A DNA stretch of 29,112 bases from a virus. Positions 9,201 through 18,000 of the stretch are shown here, one piece after another. Every line of letters begins with the position of its first letter. Positions within the stretch are counted from its first letter, which is position 1. The position numbers were made by a program, and so were the translations under genes. The stretch covers positions 1-29,112 of the IMG/VR virus record IMGVR_UViG_3300017728_000073; one strand, 5' to 3'. The notes below the pieces were generated by a model that had not been told where the DNA came from, did not search any database, and saw nothing but the letters and a program-made list of their open reading frames with translations.

Positions 9201-12200
9201 TATCCATATCTACTGGATTGTTATCTTCATCTACAAAAGTATCAGCCGCTAGTACAGCTATTGGTTCCTGTGCTACACTTGCAATATTTCCATACATATC
9301 TGTGTAGCCTTCTTCTATTGCTTGAAATACCCCAACACTTCCATCTTCCAATTCTTTAAAACTTAATCCAAATCTTTCAGCTAAACTACCAGATACATTG
9401 TCAGATAAAGCACCTTCACCACCTAGTATTGAACCTGAGAAAGTATCTTGAAAGTTCATACCAAATACATCTCCAGTACCTTTTAAGAAATCTTCGAATT
9501 CACTTCCTGTTTGTCTTTGTATATCTCTAAGCACATCAAATACTGCAATCTCTTCTTCTAATTCTTTTAATCTAGGGCTAGTTTTAGCTGTGAATCCACC
9601 ATCTCTTAAAGTATCTATTTCTTCTTGGGTTTCTTCTAAATTTTGTAATGTTCTTAATAATGTATTAGTAGTTCCATTTTCAAAATCAGTTATCTGTTTT
9701 CCTACCTCAACAAAAAATTCTTCTAAATCAAAAGTATTACCTAAGGCTCTATTTATTCCTTCTAATCTGGCTTCTACATTTACACCATCTTCAGTTGTTT
9801 CAAGCATCATAGACTTTCCAATTTCAGCCATGTTTTGTTCTATATTAAATTTAGCCTGATTTATACCGTCATCCATGTCTGATAGTTGTTGTTGGAATGT
9901 TTTAATTAATGTTTGGTCTGGACTTCTCTTTTTCATTTCATTTTCTAAAGCATCTTCTATCAATCCTTTTTGTAAATCGCTAAATACTAATTCATCTTGT
10001 AGGTCTATAACACTTTTAATCTCATCACCAATTTCTCTTATAGCTGCAGCAGTTTTTTTAGAGTTTTCCCATAGCTTCATTATGTATCCAAAAATTGCAC
10101 CAAATGCAACCATTGCTCCAAGCGAAGCCAATAAGGATATAGTTGCTGCTTTTAGACCAATCATGGCATTTGTTAAACCTTGAGTTGCTACTTTCATACC
10201 TGTTGTAACTTGAGTAGATGAAACAATAGCACTACTATTAGCTAAAAGTTGTTTTCTAGTCATACCTAACATTCTTAAGAAAGATTTGAATACGCCTGCT
10301 GTTTTTTTAGTCTCATTACCAAATACAGTCATATTTCCAGAAAGCAATTTCATACTTTGTCCTACACTTCTAAAGGCATTATTATCTCTTGCAGGGTCAA
10401 CTCCTGCAATACCAGAAGCTGCACCGACACTTTGTGTTATAAAACCGCCTTGTGCTTGAGTTGCTTGAAGTTGTTTTAATTCTTTTTCTTGTTCATTAAT
10501 TTTTGCATTTGTTTCGCTAAGAGAAGCTTGTGCTACTTCAGCGTCAGCTTTTTGTTGTTTTGTAACTTTACTTGATGCATTTCCAACCTTATCATAATCT
10601 TCGACTACATTGACTAAATCTTTTCCTAAAGCATCTACTGCAGTACTGTTACTATCTAAATTTTTAACTGATTTTTTTATCTCTTTGCCACTATCTTCTA
10701 CTGCTTCTGTAAACATGGTAACTTCATTTTGAGCAGTCGCTACAGCCTTTGCTTGTTTGGTATAGTCACCACTTCCTATTGTTTTTGCATCGCTTAATTG
10801 TTTTTCAGCGTCAATTAAATTTTCTTGAGCCATATCAAGGTTTTGCAATGCAATATTGTAATCTACAGCTTGTTTTTGTAATTTTTCAAATCCCTCAATA
10901 TCGTCGTCAAAATCTACTTTTTTAGTATCTCCAAGAACACTATTTAAGTCATCAACTGTTTGTTTTATTTTATCTGGGTCTTTCATCTTAGTTTGAGCTT
11001 CATCTTTTGTTAGAACATGAGCTTGTTCAGATAGCTTGAGTGCTTTTTGTTTTAAATCGGCTATATTGGATTCAATATTTTCTATATCAATTAGCTGTTG
11101 AGAATGCTTTATTCCTTCTTGGTTTAAAGCCTGCATATTTGCTAATCTATCCTGTTCACCACCACTGAGTGATTTTTCACTACCGTCTGCACCTAAAAAT
11201 CTAACATCTTCTGGTGCAGTATCTGTAAACCCACCAATCTTATCCATTAAAGCTTGGTTGGCTTCAGCATCAAACATATCAATACCTTGAATTTGTGCAT
11301 TTTGCAAAATGTTATCAAAACCCCTAGTTGGTCTTCCCATTGCTGCTTGTTGAGCAAGAAAATCTTGTTTATTAAATCTTTGATTTAATCCACCTCCTTG
11401 ACCTTGAATTTTTTTAGCTCTTCTTCTATGTGCTAGTTCTCCTTTTAATGGGTCCGTAGGAAATACATCTCCTATTAAATTTATTTTCCCATCAATACCA
11501 GTTCCTGATAAACCACCAGCTTGTGCAACTTGGTTTAACTGAGTCATTTTTTTTCTCATAACCATTACACTATTCATAGCAAATGCTATGCCTACAAATC
11601 TTTTAGCTATGTTTTGCAAATCTTGAGATGTTGTTCCACCTGCTATAGTTGTGAAAGCATCAACAACTTCATTAAGAGGACCTAGTAATGTATTACCAGT
11701 TTCTATACCTAAAGCAGTAACATTATTTCTCAATATACCCATTTGTGAAACAACAGTTTCATATCTTTTTTCTGCTTCAGTCTGTAAAGCATTATTTAAT
11801 GCAAACTCTTCATTAGCAGAACTTAAAGCAGCTTTAACATCATCTGAAGCTAAAGCCATAGAACGTAAAGCTCTTAATGTTCTTTGCTGACCTAATCCTA
11901 ATTCTTCTAGTAACTGTACTGTGTCTGCACCAGCATTACCTACTGCTTGTAAACCATCTAAAAATGCGACAAAAGCTTGTGCTGGTGATGCTTCTGCAAG
12001 GTTTCTAAAAGTATCTGATGTCATACCTGCTACTTTTGCAAATAATGAAAGTTCTCTACCACCTTGTAGTACAGCAGTAGCCATAATGTCTAATGACCTA
12101 GCAACTGCAGTAGAACCAGCTTGTGTTTGCTGACCAACTTGTTTTAATGCTGCTGCTAAAGCTAATGAGTCTGCTGCTGCATTTGAAGTAGGTGATTCAA

Positions 12201-12828
12201 GTAGTTCTAAAGCTGAAGCAATTTTCATTGCAGTATTTACTATTTCACCTTCAGTAGCTGCAAACTCGTTACCTAATCTAACAAGTACAGAAGCTAAGTT
12301 ACCTAAATTTCTTTCAGGTAGTCTAGTAATAGCTGCAAGTCTTGACAAAGCAAAAGAAGCTTCTTCTGCTGACATAGTTGTTGCTACCGTTAGTTGTGAT
12401 ATGGTTTTAGTAAATTTTGTTATTGAACCAGCTGATATACCTAACTGACCACCAATTTCGCCTATTCTCGCAAGTTCATTTGCAGCCATAGGTGTTGTTC
12501 TTGAGATATCAACTAAAGAAGCTGATAAAGCTTTAAAATTTGCTTCTTGATTTTTTGCTGCAGTACCTGAAAAGTTTAATGTTTTTCTAACACCTGCGAA
12601 TGAGTCCTGAAATTGTACTGCTGCTCTACCTGCAAATGAAAAAGCTGAAAATGCTGCTGCACCAACTGCAGCGAATGCTGGCACGAAAGAAGTCATAGAA
12701 GATGCTACGGTTGCTGTCTTACGCTGAAGAGTACTAAGCTCGTTAGCTATGCCTTTAGTTGCTTTTGATAGTGATGAGTTGTTCGCTTGGAACTCAAGCA
12801 TCACCTTTATCGATGCGTCTTTAACCAT
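6223..12828 (-). CDS. Tail tape measure protein
   Basis: At 2201 residues this is the largest gene here, and it follows the tail chaperones as in other siphoviruses. Tape measure proteins set tail length and are ejected with the DNA. The N-terminal 400 residues match the TP901-type core in style (SFAGVRKTLNFSGTAAKNQ, TTPMAANELARIGEIGGQLG, ATTMSAEEASFALSRLA). A hydrophobic stretch near residues 885-915 (ISLLASLGAMVAFGAIFGYI) is a likely membrane segment. The motif SFSPSRLTAEILGEPISQGI at about 1475 is typical of tape measures, followed by a long Glu/Lys/Leu-rich coiled-coil region to about 1800. The C-terminus carries the usual VGEYGPEMVTALPQGG signature. I saw no peptidase or transglycosylase motif. 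ATG lies 3 nt after the preceding stop. Confidence 0.92.
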   Translation of the reverse strand: MVKDASIKVMLEFQANNSSLSKATKGIANELSTLQRKTATVASSMTSFVPAFAAVGAAAFSAFSFAGRAAVQFQDSFAGVRKTLNFSGTAAKNQEANFKALSASLVDISRTTPMAANELARIGEIGGQLGISAGSITKFTKTISQLTVATTMSAEEASFALSRLAAITRLPERNLGNLASVLVRLGNEFAATEGEIVNTAMKIASALELLESPTSNAAADSLALAAALKQVGQQTQAGSTAVARSLDIMATAVLQGGRELSLFAKVAGMTSDTFRNLAEASPAQAFVAFLDGLQAVGNAGADTVQLLEELGLGQQRTLRALRSMALASDDVKAALSSANEEFALNNALQTEAEKRYETVVSQMGILRNNVTALGIETGNTLLGPLNEVVDAFTTIAGGTTSQDLQNIAKRFVGIAFAMNSVMVMRKKMTQLNQVAQAGGLSGTGIDGKINLIGDVFPTDPLKGELAHRRRAKKIQGQGGGLNQRFNKQDFLAQQAAMGRPTRGFDNILQNAQIQGIDMFDAEANQALMDKIGGFTDTAPEDVRFLGADGSEKSLSGGEQDRLANMQALNQEGIKHSQQLIDIENIESNIADLKQKALKLSEQAHVLTKDEAQTKMKDPDKIKQTVDDLNSVLGDTKKVDFDDDIEGFEKLQKQAVDYNIALQNLDMAQENLIDAEKQLSDAKTIGSGDYTKQAKAVATAQNEVTMFTEAVEDSGKEIKKSVKNLDSNSTAVDALGKDLVNVVEDYDKVGNASSKVTKQQKADAEVAQASLSETNAKINEQEKELKQLQATQAQGGFITQSVGAASGIAGVDPARDNNAFRSVGQSMKLLSGNMTVFGNETKKTAGVFKSFLRMLGMTRKQLLANSSAIVSSTQVTTGMKVATQGLTNAMIGLKAATISLLASLGAMVAFGAIFGYIMKLWENSKKTAAAIREIGDEIKSVIDLQDELVFSDLQKGLIEDALENEMKKRSPDQTLIKTFQQQLSDMDDGINQAKFNIEQNMAEIGKSMMLETTEDGVNVEARLEGINRALGNTFDLEEFFVEVGKQITDFENGTTNTLLRTLQNLEETQEEIDTLRDGGFTAKTSPRLKELEEEIAVFDVLRDIQRQTGSEFEDFLKGTGDVFGMNFQDTFSGSILGGEGALSDNVSGSLAERFGLSFKELEDGSVGVFQAIEEGYTDMYGNIASVAQEPIAVLAADTFVDEDNNPVDMDKVLNDLSAYIILAETLRSQATGKKAGSLASSNSTFIKMQNEGLIKQMQFLKANGVIMQDVDPFKDRQRAIQMVANATRVYQKQQIDKAQQAADTLGILEFQMSKFEKALNESLQRSAGNLASIFTEIPLTVRKGVDEMLNEMIIKEARLKNFQNDIKRLSSIAPMLAKNLADQGLAARQMLSDLLSDPVAAFSMEASMNRIAPFKAEQLGLSEEEIERMQDAGLRLGDSASEGIIVGIQNRQAELERVLISSVQGAIDATKYSIKSFSPSRLTAEILGEPISQGIALGIENEEGKIKDTMIRVVESAIEETQLLLMETSEGISELSRALTTMFAVTAGKRALTAANYGVQKSEQALMATRRKNATLQERISKNQIALQKAELEGRKNNITMTEELNILQQKISIDDMKREMSGKKSASERKAIADSEKELEELRLAAEAGIVDSLDVEVAEEKLAELKGTNKSIEEQRVAILQLAEAEKKLQETEKEAREVDEQLISLREENIKLLDEAANESFELQTAYDNLEASTEGVFTAEMKYAEARDKFDKFVKASPELFDALISGYGGVGSTIDAIKNKTLNLVNSTETGADRAVLALQKIVTEANKTAAHLTSLDLLADTRFESASHDEMKTRNTVGTAKEFLEIFRGTPLEGVINDFKDMSATGAGRTSAMDRSVFKDIDDFMASEQALEDARSGKDITFSDFARALQSYLGVATNVDTAGNINFANEQLEGLGIADTATVAQAKGEVNDQSFGTAVLGASGDYLTSEMGDLSRLAPNEKIEYNYGMSQARQDKLGFTPTTYDVTNRDDLVALFNRATGSNINRVEEVLESLGMRGLPQTTVKPGHPDFGKKIKEDGSLISETDDHRHRYNRDKNKKGYKDELLGNVSKLLDTLGDGRYEYLLKRKYGGGMKPFQRALVGEYGPEMVTALPQGGLRVTPQGSERGGSINVNSLNVNVTGVPTDPVQARKAAVQIQKALVKLEKEGVSGTGLTRR

Positions 12829-12831
12829 ATC

Positions 12832-13149
12832 TTATCTAGTCTTACCTTGTCCTTTACTCTCCTTTACGAACTGGTCCAATGATACTTGTTGTCTAGGTCT
12901 TTTACGTCCTTTGATTCTATCAAGTTCCGATTTGTACCAACCTTTAGGTGGTTCCAGACCTGACTCTGATTTATATGTAGTGCCTTCTTGTGCAGCATTT
13001 AAAAATGGTGCGTAAAATGATGAAGAGTCTACAGGTAAATTAACAAGTAGTAACATGAACCTTCTCCATGTCAGTATACCTGGGTCTTCTACAAGATAGT
13101 GTCTTTGAAAGTCTGCTTCAACCTGAGCCCATCGATAAACTATCTCCAT
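12832..13149 (-). CDS. Tail assembly chaperone, T part reached by -1 frameshift (GT product)
   Basis: This frame encodes 105 residues from its own ATG, but it is most likely expressed as the C-terminal part of a fusion with the preceding chaperone. A CCCAAAA slippery heptamer at 13164-13170 lies right at the end of the upstream frame, and the -1 frame is open through ITFES into MEIVYRWAQVEADFQRHYLV. With the upstream GTG start (13523) the fusion would be about 230 residues. This is the lambda G/GT arrangement, in which both products load onto the tape measure before tube assembly. The sequence includes WRRFMLLLVNLP and a basic tail (GRKRPRQQ), common in such T domains. No clear Shine-Dalgarno precedes the internal ATG, which supports the frameshift reading. 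Confidence 0.82.
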   Translation of the reverse strand: MEIVYRWAQVEADFQRHYLVEDPGILTWRRFMLLLVNLPVDSSSFYAPFLNAAQEGTTYKSESGLEPPKGWYKSELDRIKGRKRPRQQVSLDQFVKESKGQGKTR

Positions 13150-13160
13150 GGACTCGAAAG

Positions 13161-13523
13161 TTATTTTGGGCTGTCTTCGTCACCCTCTTCTGGTTCAACT
13201 TCTAATTCAGCATCGTTTTCTTGAACTATTTGATATTCTGCTAGAAGGAATTGAAGTAACTCTTCTAATTGTTCCCATGTTGCACCTTCGTCAAGAATAT
13301 CTTCCATAACTTCTTCACCTACAATAGATGATAGCCATTCTGGAACTGCTGCTGTAGGCATTGCACCAGTTTCATCCATCCATCGCATTTGCGATAAAAC
13401 AGTTCTAGCTGGTAGTGCTGGGGGAAAGGTATATATATTACCGTTTAATTTAACCTGAATAGGTTCTTTAGCTTCTTCCTTTGATGCTTCATCAAAGTCT
13501 TTATATCTTTTTGTGTCGACCAC
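13161..13523 (-). CDS. Tail assembly chaperone, G-like
   Basis: A 120-residue acidic protein between the major tail protein and the tape measure, the standard slot for the G chaperone. It contains QVKLNGNIYTFPPALPARTV and a helical Glu/Leu-rich C-terminus ending EEGDEDSPK. I chose the GTG at 13523 because a GGAGG sits 5 nt before it. The frame can be extended to a TTG at 13535, but that would place the Shine-Dalgarno inside the coding region. The last codons before the stop form the CCCAAAA slip site. Family membership is inferred from size, acidity, position and the frameshift. Confidence 0.8.
   Translation of the reverse strand: MVDTKRYKDFDEASKEEAKEPIQVKLNGNIYTFPPALPARTVLSQMRWMDETGAMPTAAVPEWLSSIVGEEVMEDILDEGATWEQLEELLQFLLAEYQIVQENDAELEVEPEEGDEDSPK
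13164..13170 (-). promoter_or_regulatory. Programmed -1 frameshift site (slippery heptamer)
   Basis: Minus strand reads AGC CCA AAA TAA. In the G frame this gives C-CCA-AAA, an X-XXY-YYZ heptamer immediately before the TAA. After a -1 slip the next codons are ATA ACT TTC GAG TCC ATG GAG, continuous with the downstream frame. Position and frame match those of tail chaperone frameshifts in many siphoviruses. Confidence 0.85.
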
Positions 13524-13559
13524 GCCGACCTCCAATCATTATCATTATTTTTTAATATA

Positions 13560-14204
13560 TTAGTTAATATCGAATACGTCTGTATCGTTCTTATTATCAA
13601 CAATTCTGAACAAGTCAGTATGTTGTGATACAGCTTTTGGTAAGAGTACTTTAAACTCAGTTGCGATAACAACTTTTTGAGGTGCTTTTTGATGAGCCAT
13701 AGAGAAAGCTCCCACGTTAATTGCACGTGGAATCTCTACATGTCTATCTGCACCTGCTGGTCCGTCAACTTTTAACAATAATGATTTCTCATCAAAGTCG
13801 TCAGTTGATGGTGGTATTAAAGACGCATAATCAGATGCATAATTAACAGTATCACTTGATGTGAAAGTACCGCCACCTAATGCAATCTGTAAGTTAGTCA
13901 TACCAGCTTGAGCAAGCTCACCTGTTAGTCTAACTTCTTGTGCTGTCTTAAATGTACCAATTGGGTCAATTTCTTCAGCGACCATGATATCTTCAAATGT
14001 TTTATCCATTTCAAGAGTCCAACCGTCTTCAGAATACCCAACGTCTACCCAGCCTGAAGCCATGGCTGCCCATGCTCCAGAGCCGTTATCAGCTGGAAAT
14101 GCTACATAATCGCCAGATGCATTACCATCATTAGCAATTTGTGCAACATAAAGTACACCAGTTCCGACAATAACTTCAGATATTGTACCATTTGTACTTG
14201 GCAT
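13560..14204 (-). CDS. Major tail (tube) protein
   Basis: A 214-residue protein between the tail terminator region and the chaperones, as expected for the tube protein that polymerises around the tape measure. It opens with an adhesin-like strand (SEVIVGTGVLYVAQIA), then GWVDVGYSEDGWTLEMDKTF and AEEIDPIGTFKTAQEVRLTG. That pattern, in which the tube protein states an offset and difference from wild type, is common in actinophage and HK97-like tube proteins. A strong AGGAGA lies about 6 nt before the ATG. No Ig-like C-terminal domain is evident. Assignment is by position, size and these motifs. Confidence 0.85.
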   Translation of the reverse strand: MPSTNGTISEVIVGTGVLYVAQIANDGNASGDYVAFPADNGSGAWAAMASGWVDVGYSEDGWTLEMDKTFEDIMVAEEIDPIGTFKTAQEVRLTGELAQAGMTNLQIALGGGTFTSSDTVNYASDYASLIPPSTDDFDEKSLLLKVDGPAGADRHVEIPRAINVGAFSMAHQKAPQKVVIATEFKVLLPKAVSQHTDLFRIVDNKNDTDVFDIN

Positions 14205-14218
14205 AATTTATCTCCTAG

Positions 14219-14533
14219 TTATTCTTCTTCTACTTCAGTATCTTGCAAGACACTGCCATTGCTGGCAAAGTCTTCAATGTCTGATTCATCCACAAAGTCA
14301 TCTGAAGCTTCATTGTCTTCATCTTCAGCGACTTCCTCGTCTGCGATAATTAATAAAGGATAATTTTTCCCGTCAAGGGTCCAATTTTTTTCCTTTAGTC
14401 TATCCCAGTCTTTGGACTCAATCTCTACCCATTCGTTTTGACTGAACATAATGCCAGTCACAACGTCTTTAGCTTTGCTCTGTGAGAACAAGGCATTAAT
14501 CTTAACTTTGACTTTATCGTCTTTTCCAAACAT
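14219..14533 (-). CDS. Small acidic hypothetical protein in tail operon
   Basis: A 104-residue protein of unknown function between the tail terminator and the major tail protein. The first 65 residues form a compact beta-type sequence (VKVKINALFSQSKAKDVVTG, then WVEIESKDWDRLKEKNW). The last 35 are almost entirely acidic (EEVAEDEDNEASDDFVDESD, ending EVEEE). AGGAG lies 5 nt before the ATG. The conserved order suggests a minor structural or assembly role, but I recognise no family. Confidence 0.7.
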   Translation of the reverse strand: MFGKDDKVKVKINALFSQSKAKDVVTGIMFSQNEWVEIESKDWDRLKEKNWTLDGKNYPLLIIADEEVAEDEDNEASDDFVDESDIEDFASNGSVLQDTEVEEE

Positions 14534-14541
14534 AAGGTCTC

Positions 14542-15024
14542 CTATACTGCTCTGTACATCATACTCAATGCTATTGAGTACCTACCTAATCCAGTTGCAG
14601 TTTCTTCTACTCTGGTAGGCATCTGCATGATTTGAAAGCCATAAATCTTCGCTCTTAATGGCGTTGTATCATCAGATGATATATACCCATTACTATAGTT
14701 GAAAGCTGACTGAATCACGGCATTTGCAAGCTCATATGCTTTTCCATAATCAGGAGTTCCAGTGTTAGCTGAACCTCCCCACTTGCCAGCAAAACAATCC
14801 ATAGGCATTAAAGCTGCTTGAATATGTACTTCTGATATTGGATTTACTAATTGACCACCTGCTCTATAAAGAGTTAAAAAAGGTAAGTTAGCTTCACGAG
14901 GCAGTCTTGTTGCTATGTTATTACCAGTAATATCTGTAATAGCAGACTGTCCCATAGCCCATTTTCTTAATATAATTTCAGCGTCAGGTGGTGCTTTTTG
15001 TGTTTGGTCTAAATTGTTAGGCAT
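14542..15024 (-). CDS. Tail terminator / tail completion protein
   Basis: A 160-residue protein immediately upstream of the tube cluster, where the gp17/U-like tail terminator is encoded. Features include the N-terminal helix (AEIILRKWAMGQSAITDI), a central LPFLTLYRAGGQLV strand and a C-terminal strand (GLGRYSIALSMMYRAV), consistent with the small alpha/beta terminator fold. These proteins cap the growing tube and dock it to the head. AGGAT precedes the ATG. The fold call is inference from position, length and strand pattern. Confidence 0.7.
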   Translation of the reverse strand: MPNNLDQTQKAPPDAEIILRKWAMGQSAITDITGNNIATRLPREANLPFLTLYRAGGQLVNPISEVHIQAALMPMDCFAGKWGGSANTGTPDYGKAYELANAVIQSAFNYSNGYISSDDTTPLRAKIYGFQIMQMPTRVEETATGLGRYSIALSMMYRAV

Positions 15025-15043
15025 GATTATATCCTAATATATC

Positions 15044-18000
15044 TTATAAGAAAAACATATCTTTAATTATATCTATCATATGCATTTCCTTACCAAAAAG
15101 ACTGCTACTTGTATTTTTAAGTTCAGCTCTCATCCTATTAATATGTGTTATATTTATTTCTCTATTTCTTCCTACAGTTAAATATCTATCTCCAACAGAT
15201 TTACCTTCTCTTACAGTGCTTTGTCCACTAGTTGTCATTCCATAACTTGAGTTTGGGTCAAATATGTCATGAATTTCTTTTATAACATTGTCATTGTTTT
15301 CAAATATCAAAATAAAATGTAGCATAAGATATTTATCGTCACTTGAAAATATTTGGTCTGATAAGTTTCTAACTGCACCTTTAAAAGCAGGAGAACCTAT
15401 TCCTTTTTTATCATGTAGAGCTTGAAAACCAGCTCCACCCCCACCACCAATATTTCCAGTCTGTTTATGTGCAGGACCGTGAACATTAACATAACTTCTT
15501 AAATTTTTGTATGCCCTAAGAACTTCTCCATCATCCATTACAGCATTAAAAGCACTAGTAATATCCTCTGCATTTGATAAAAAATTACCATTTCTTAAAC
15601 TTTTCATAGCATTAGCTTTTCCAGCACCTACTCCTATTATTCCTCTAACTGTTTTTGAATTAGCTAATCCACCTGGTGCTCCGCCTAAAGCTTTTATCGC
15701 ATCTTGTTCAGTAGGATTGCCAAATAAATTTGATTTACCTTTATTTACATTACCACCAACACCGCTGACTTCATTTAATCCAGCATTACCAGAAATTTCT
15801 ATGTTTCTTAAATCTCCAACACCCTCAAATTTTGGTTTTGGATTTAATATATCTTCTCTTGAAGTAGGTTCTATTATTGTAGGTTCATGAGCAACTCTTC
15901 TGTACATAGGCTTACCACTTGCAGATGTACCAAATAATTCCATTTTAAATCCTATTTGATTTTCTATAGCTCTCAATTGGATTTTGCCATTACTAGTAAT
16001 CTCAGAAAATATTTCATCAGCTAATCCTTTATTCTCAGCCATAAGGGCATTGTAATATTTGATATATTTAGACCTCATAACTACAGGAGCAAAAGGCATA
16101 AGGCTTGCACTTCTGTTACCAGAACCTCTAATAACATTTTCTATTTGATTATTTATACTTTCTAATTTTTCTCTTACGACTGGATGATTTGGACCTAAAT
16201 TTCCAAGTACTTGGTTATAAGCTCTGTTTTGTACTACTGCGTAACCTGACTCGTACATAGCATCCATTTCGTCCGCTATTTCTATCTTGCGTCTTCTGAG
16301 GTCTTCACCCTTAAGTTTTTCTTTTTCAAGAGCAGCCATTTTGGCATTAGCTTCTATAGCTAATCTTGTTTCCATTTCTTTTTGACCAATACTTAATGCC
16401 CGCATATACTGAGGAAATAATTCTTTTGCACTTTCTTCTAAGGCTTGGTCTAATATATCATCTGCACTCCAAACACCACCTTTAACTCTAAAATTCTGTC
16501 TTCTTAACTGAGTTGGGTCTAATTGTCTTCTATTACCATATTCGTTAGTTCCTAAATCATCACTTAAAAATTGAGTTTGTCTTCTACGTGCTGCATCTTT
16601 AGTATATGCTCGTGATATATAGTATTCATCTGATAAAGGCATGTCTCCACTTATAGGTTTTAGATTCTTTTTTAAATCTTCTTCCAATCTATCAAAGGCG
16701 TTTTTAAACTCTGGTGGGTAATCTTTTGCATCTAATTTTCTTGTAATTATATTACCATCAGCATCTCTAACCTGTATGGTATTTTGCCCTTTAACAAACC
16801 TATCATACTTACCTGCTTGTATCGGAGCATCTGACACTTTCATATCAGAAAAGCTAACTTTATTACCATCTCTTAGTTTTGCTCCTCTAGCTCTAATTAC
16901 ATCTTGTTTCATAACTTCTCTAACTCTATTATCTACCATTAATGTGAATCCACCATTTTTAGCATTATTTTGGTTTTTATCTTTTTGAAAGTTAGATATT
17001 GCTTTTGTTCTTCTTTGAGCTAAAGTTCCAATAACATCTCCTCTCCTTTTGGAGAATTTTAGGTCTGCTTCAATACCTAATTTATTTGCAGCTTTTTGTG
17101 CAGCTTTGTGGACAAACATAGTTCTAGCATAAATGTATCTATCACTTCTATTTTTTAAACTTCTACCTATGTCTGTTGCTGGTCCACCATATTCTATTTG
17201 TTGAACATCTCTAAGGCTTTTATGAGATTGAAATTCAATACCGTAAACTAAAAAACCACCTTTGGGATTCTTTTTATGCATGTTCTTTGCATCCATCATA
17301 CTTAACCCTTTAATTATTTGTGGTCTTGAAGCTATGTAGTTGTTTTCTTTTATATTACTTGAGGAACGTACAGTTCTATAATTATTACTGTCCATCTGAC
17401 TATCAATATCAGAATATTCACCTGTTTTATCTTTTAAAGTACCACCAGTAACAACTTCAATTTTTTCTCCTCTTTTACCTTTTTGGTCATATAATTGTTC
17501 CATCCTTGTTGTTTTAGTTGTTTTTCCATATTTTAAAGAATCTGGACCCATTTGTGTGCTTGAACCACCAAAAAAACTTTCGAATACTTGCATAGGACCA
17601 TCATATAAATCTATACCTAAAGCTTTAGAAAGTACTTCATTGACTCTATTCTGTTGCATCATAGTAATATCTTCGTCAAACGCTGAATGAGAACCTGTTC
17701 CGCTATCCGTCATATAAAAAGATTTTTCTGTCTCTTGAACCCCTTTTATTTCTTTACCCGTTGATATATATACTTCGCTTCTACCTTGAACTAGTTTTGA
17801 AGAATCTTTACTAAACTTGTTATGTTTATTTAAAGAACTAAATATATCTTCGTTAAGACTTTGATACTTTGCCATAATATCGTCAGGGTCTCCACCTTCT
17901 TCCATAGCTTTTATTAAATAAGTCATTTCTGGAGCATTTAAACCAGATTGACTCATTCTTTGTAATACATCGGTTCTTTTACTTAAATAAGAATCTGTTT

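Noticed and set aside
13445-13726. A 93-residue minus-strand frame between tube and chaperone genes
   Set aside because: It overlaps both genes out of frame, with Leu/Lys/Ile-rich composition and no start signal.
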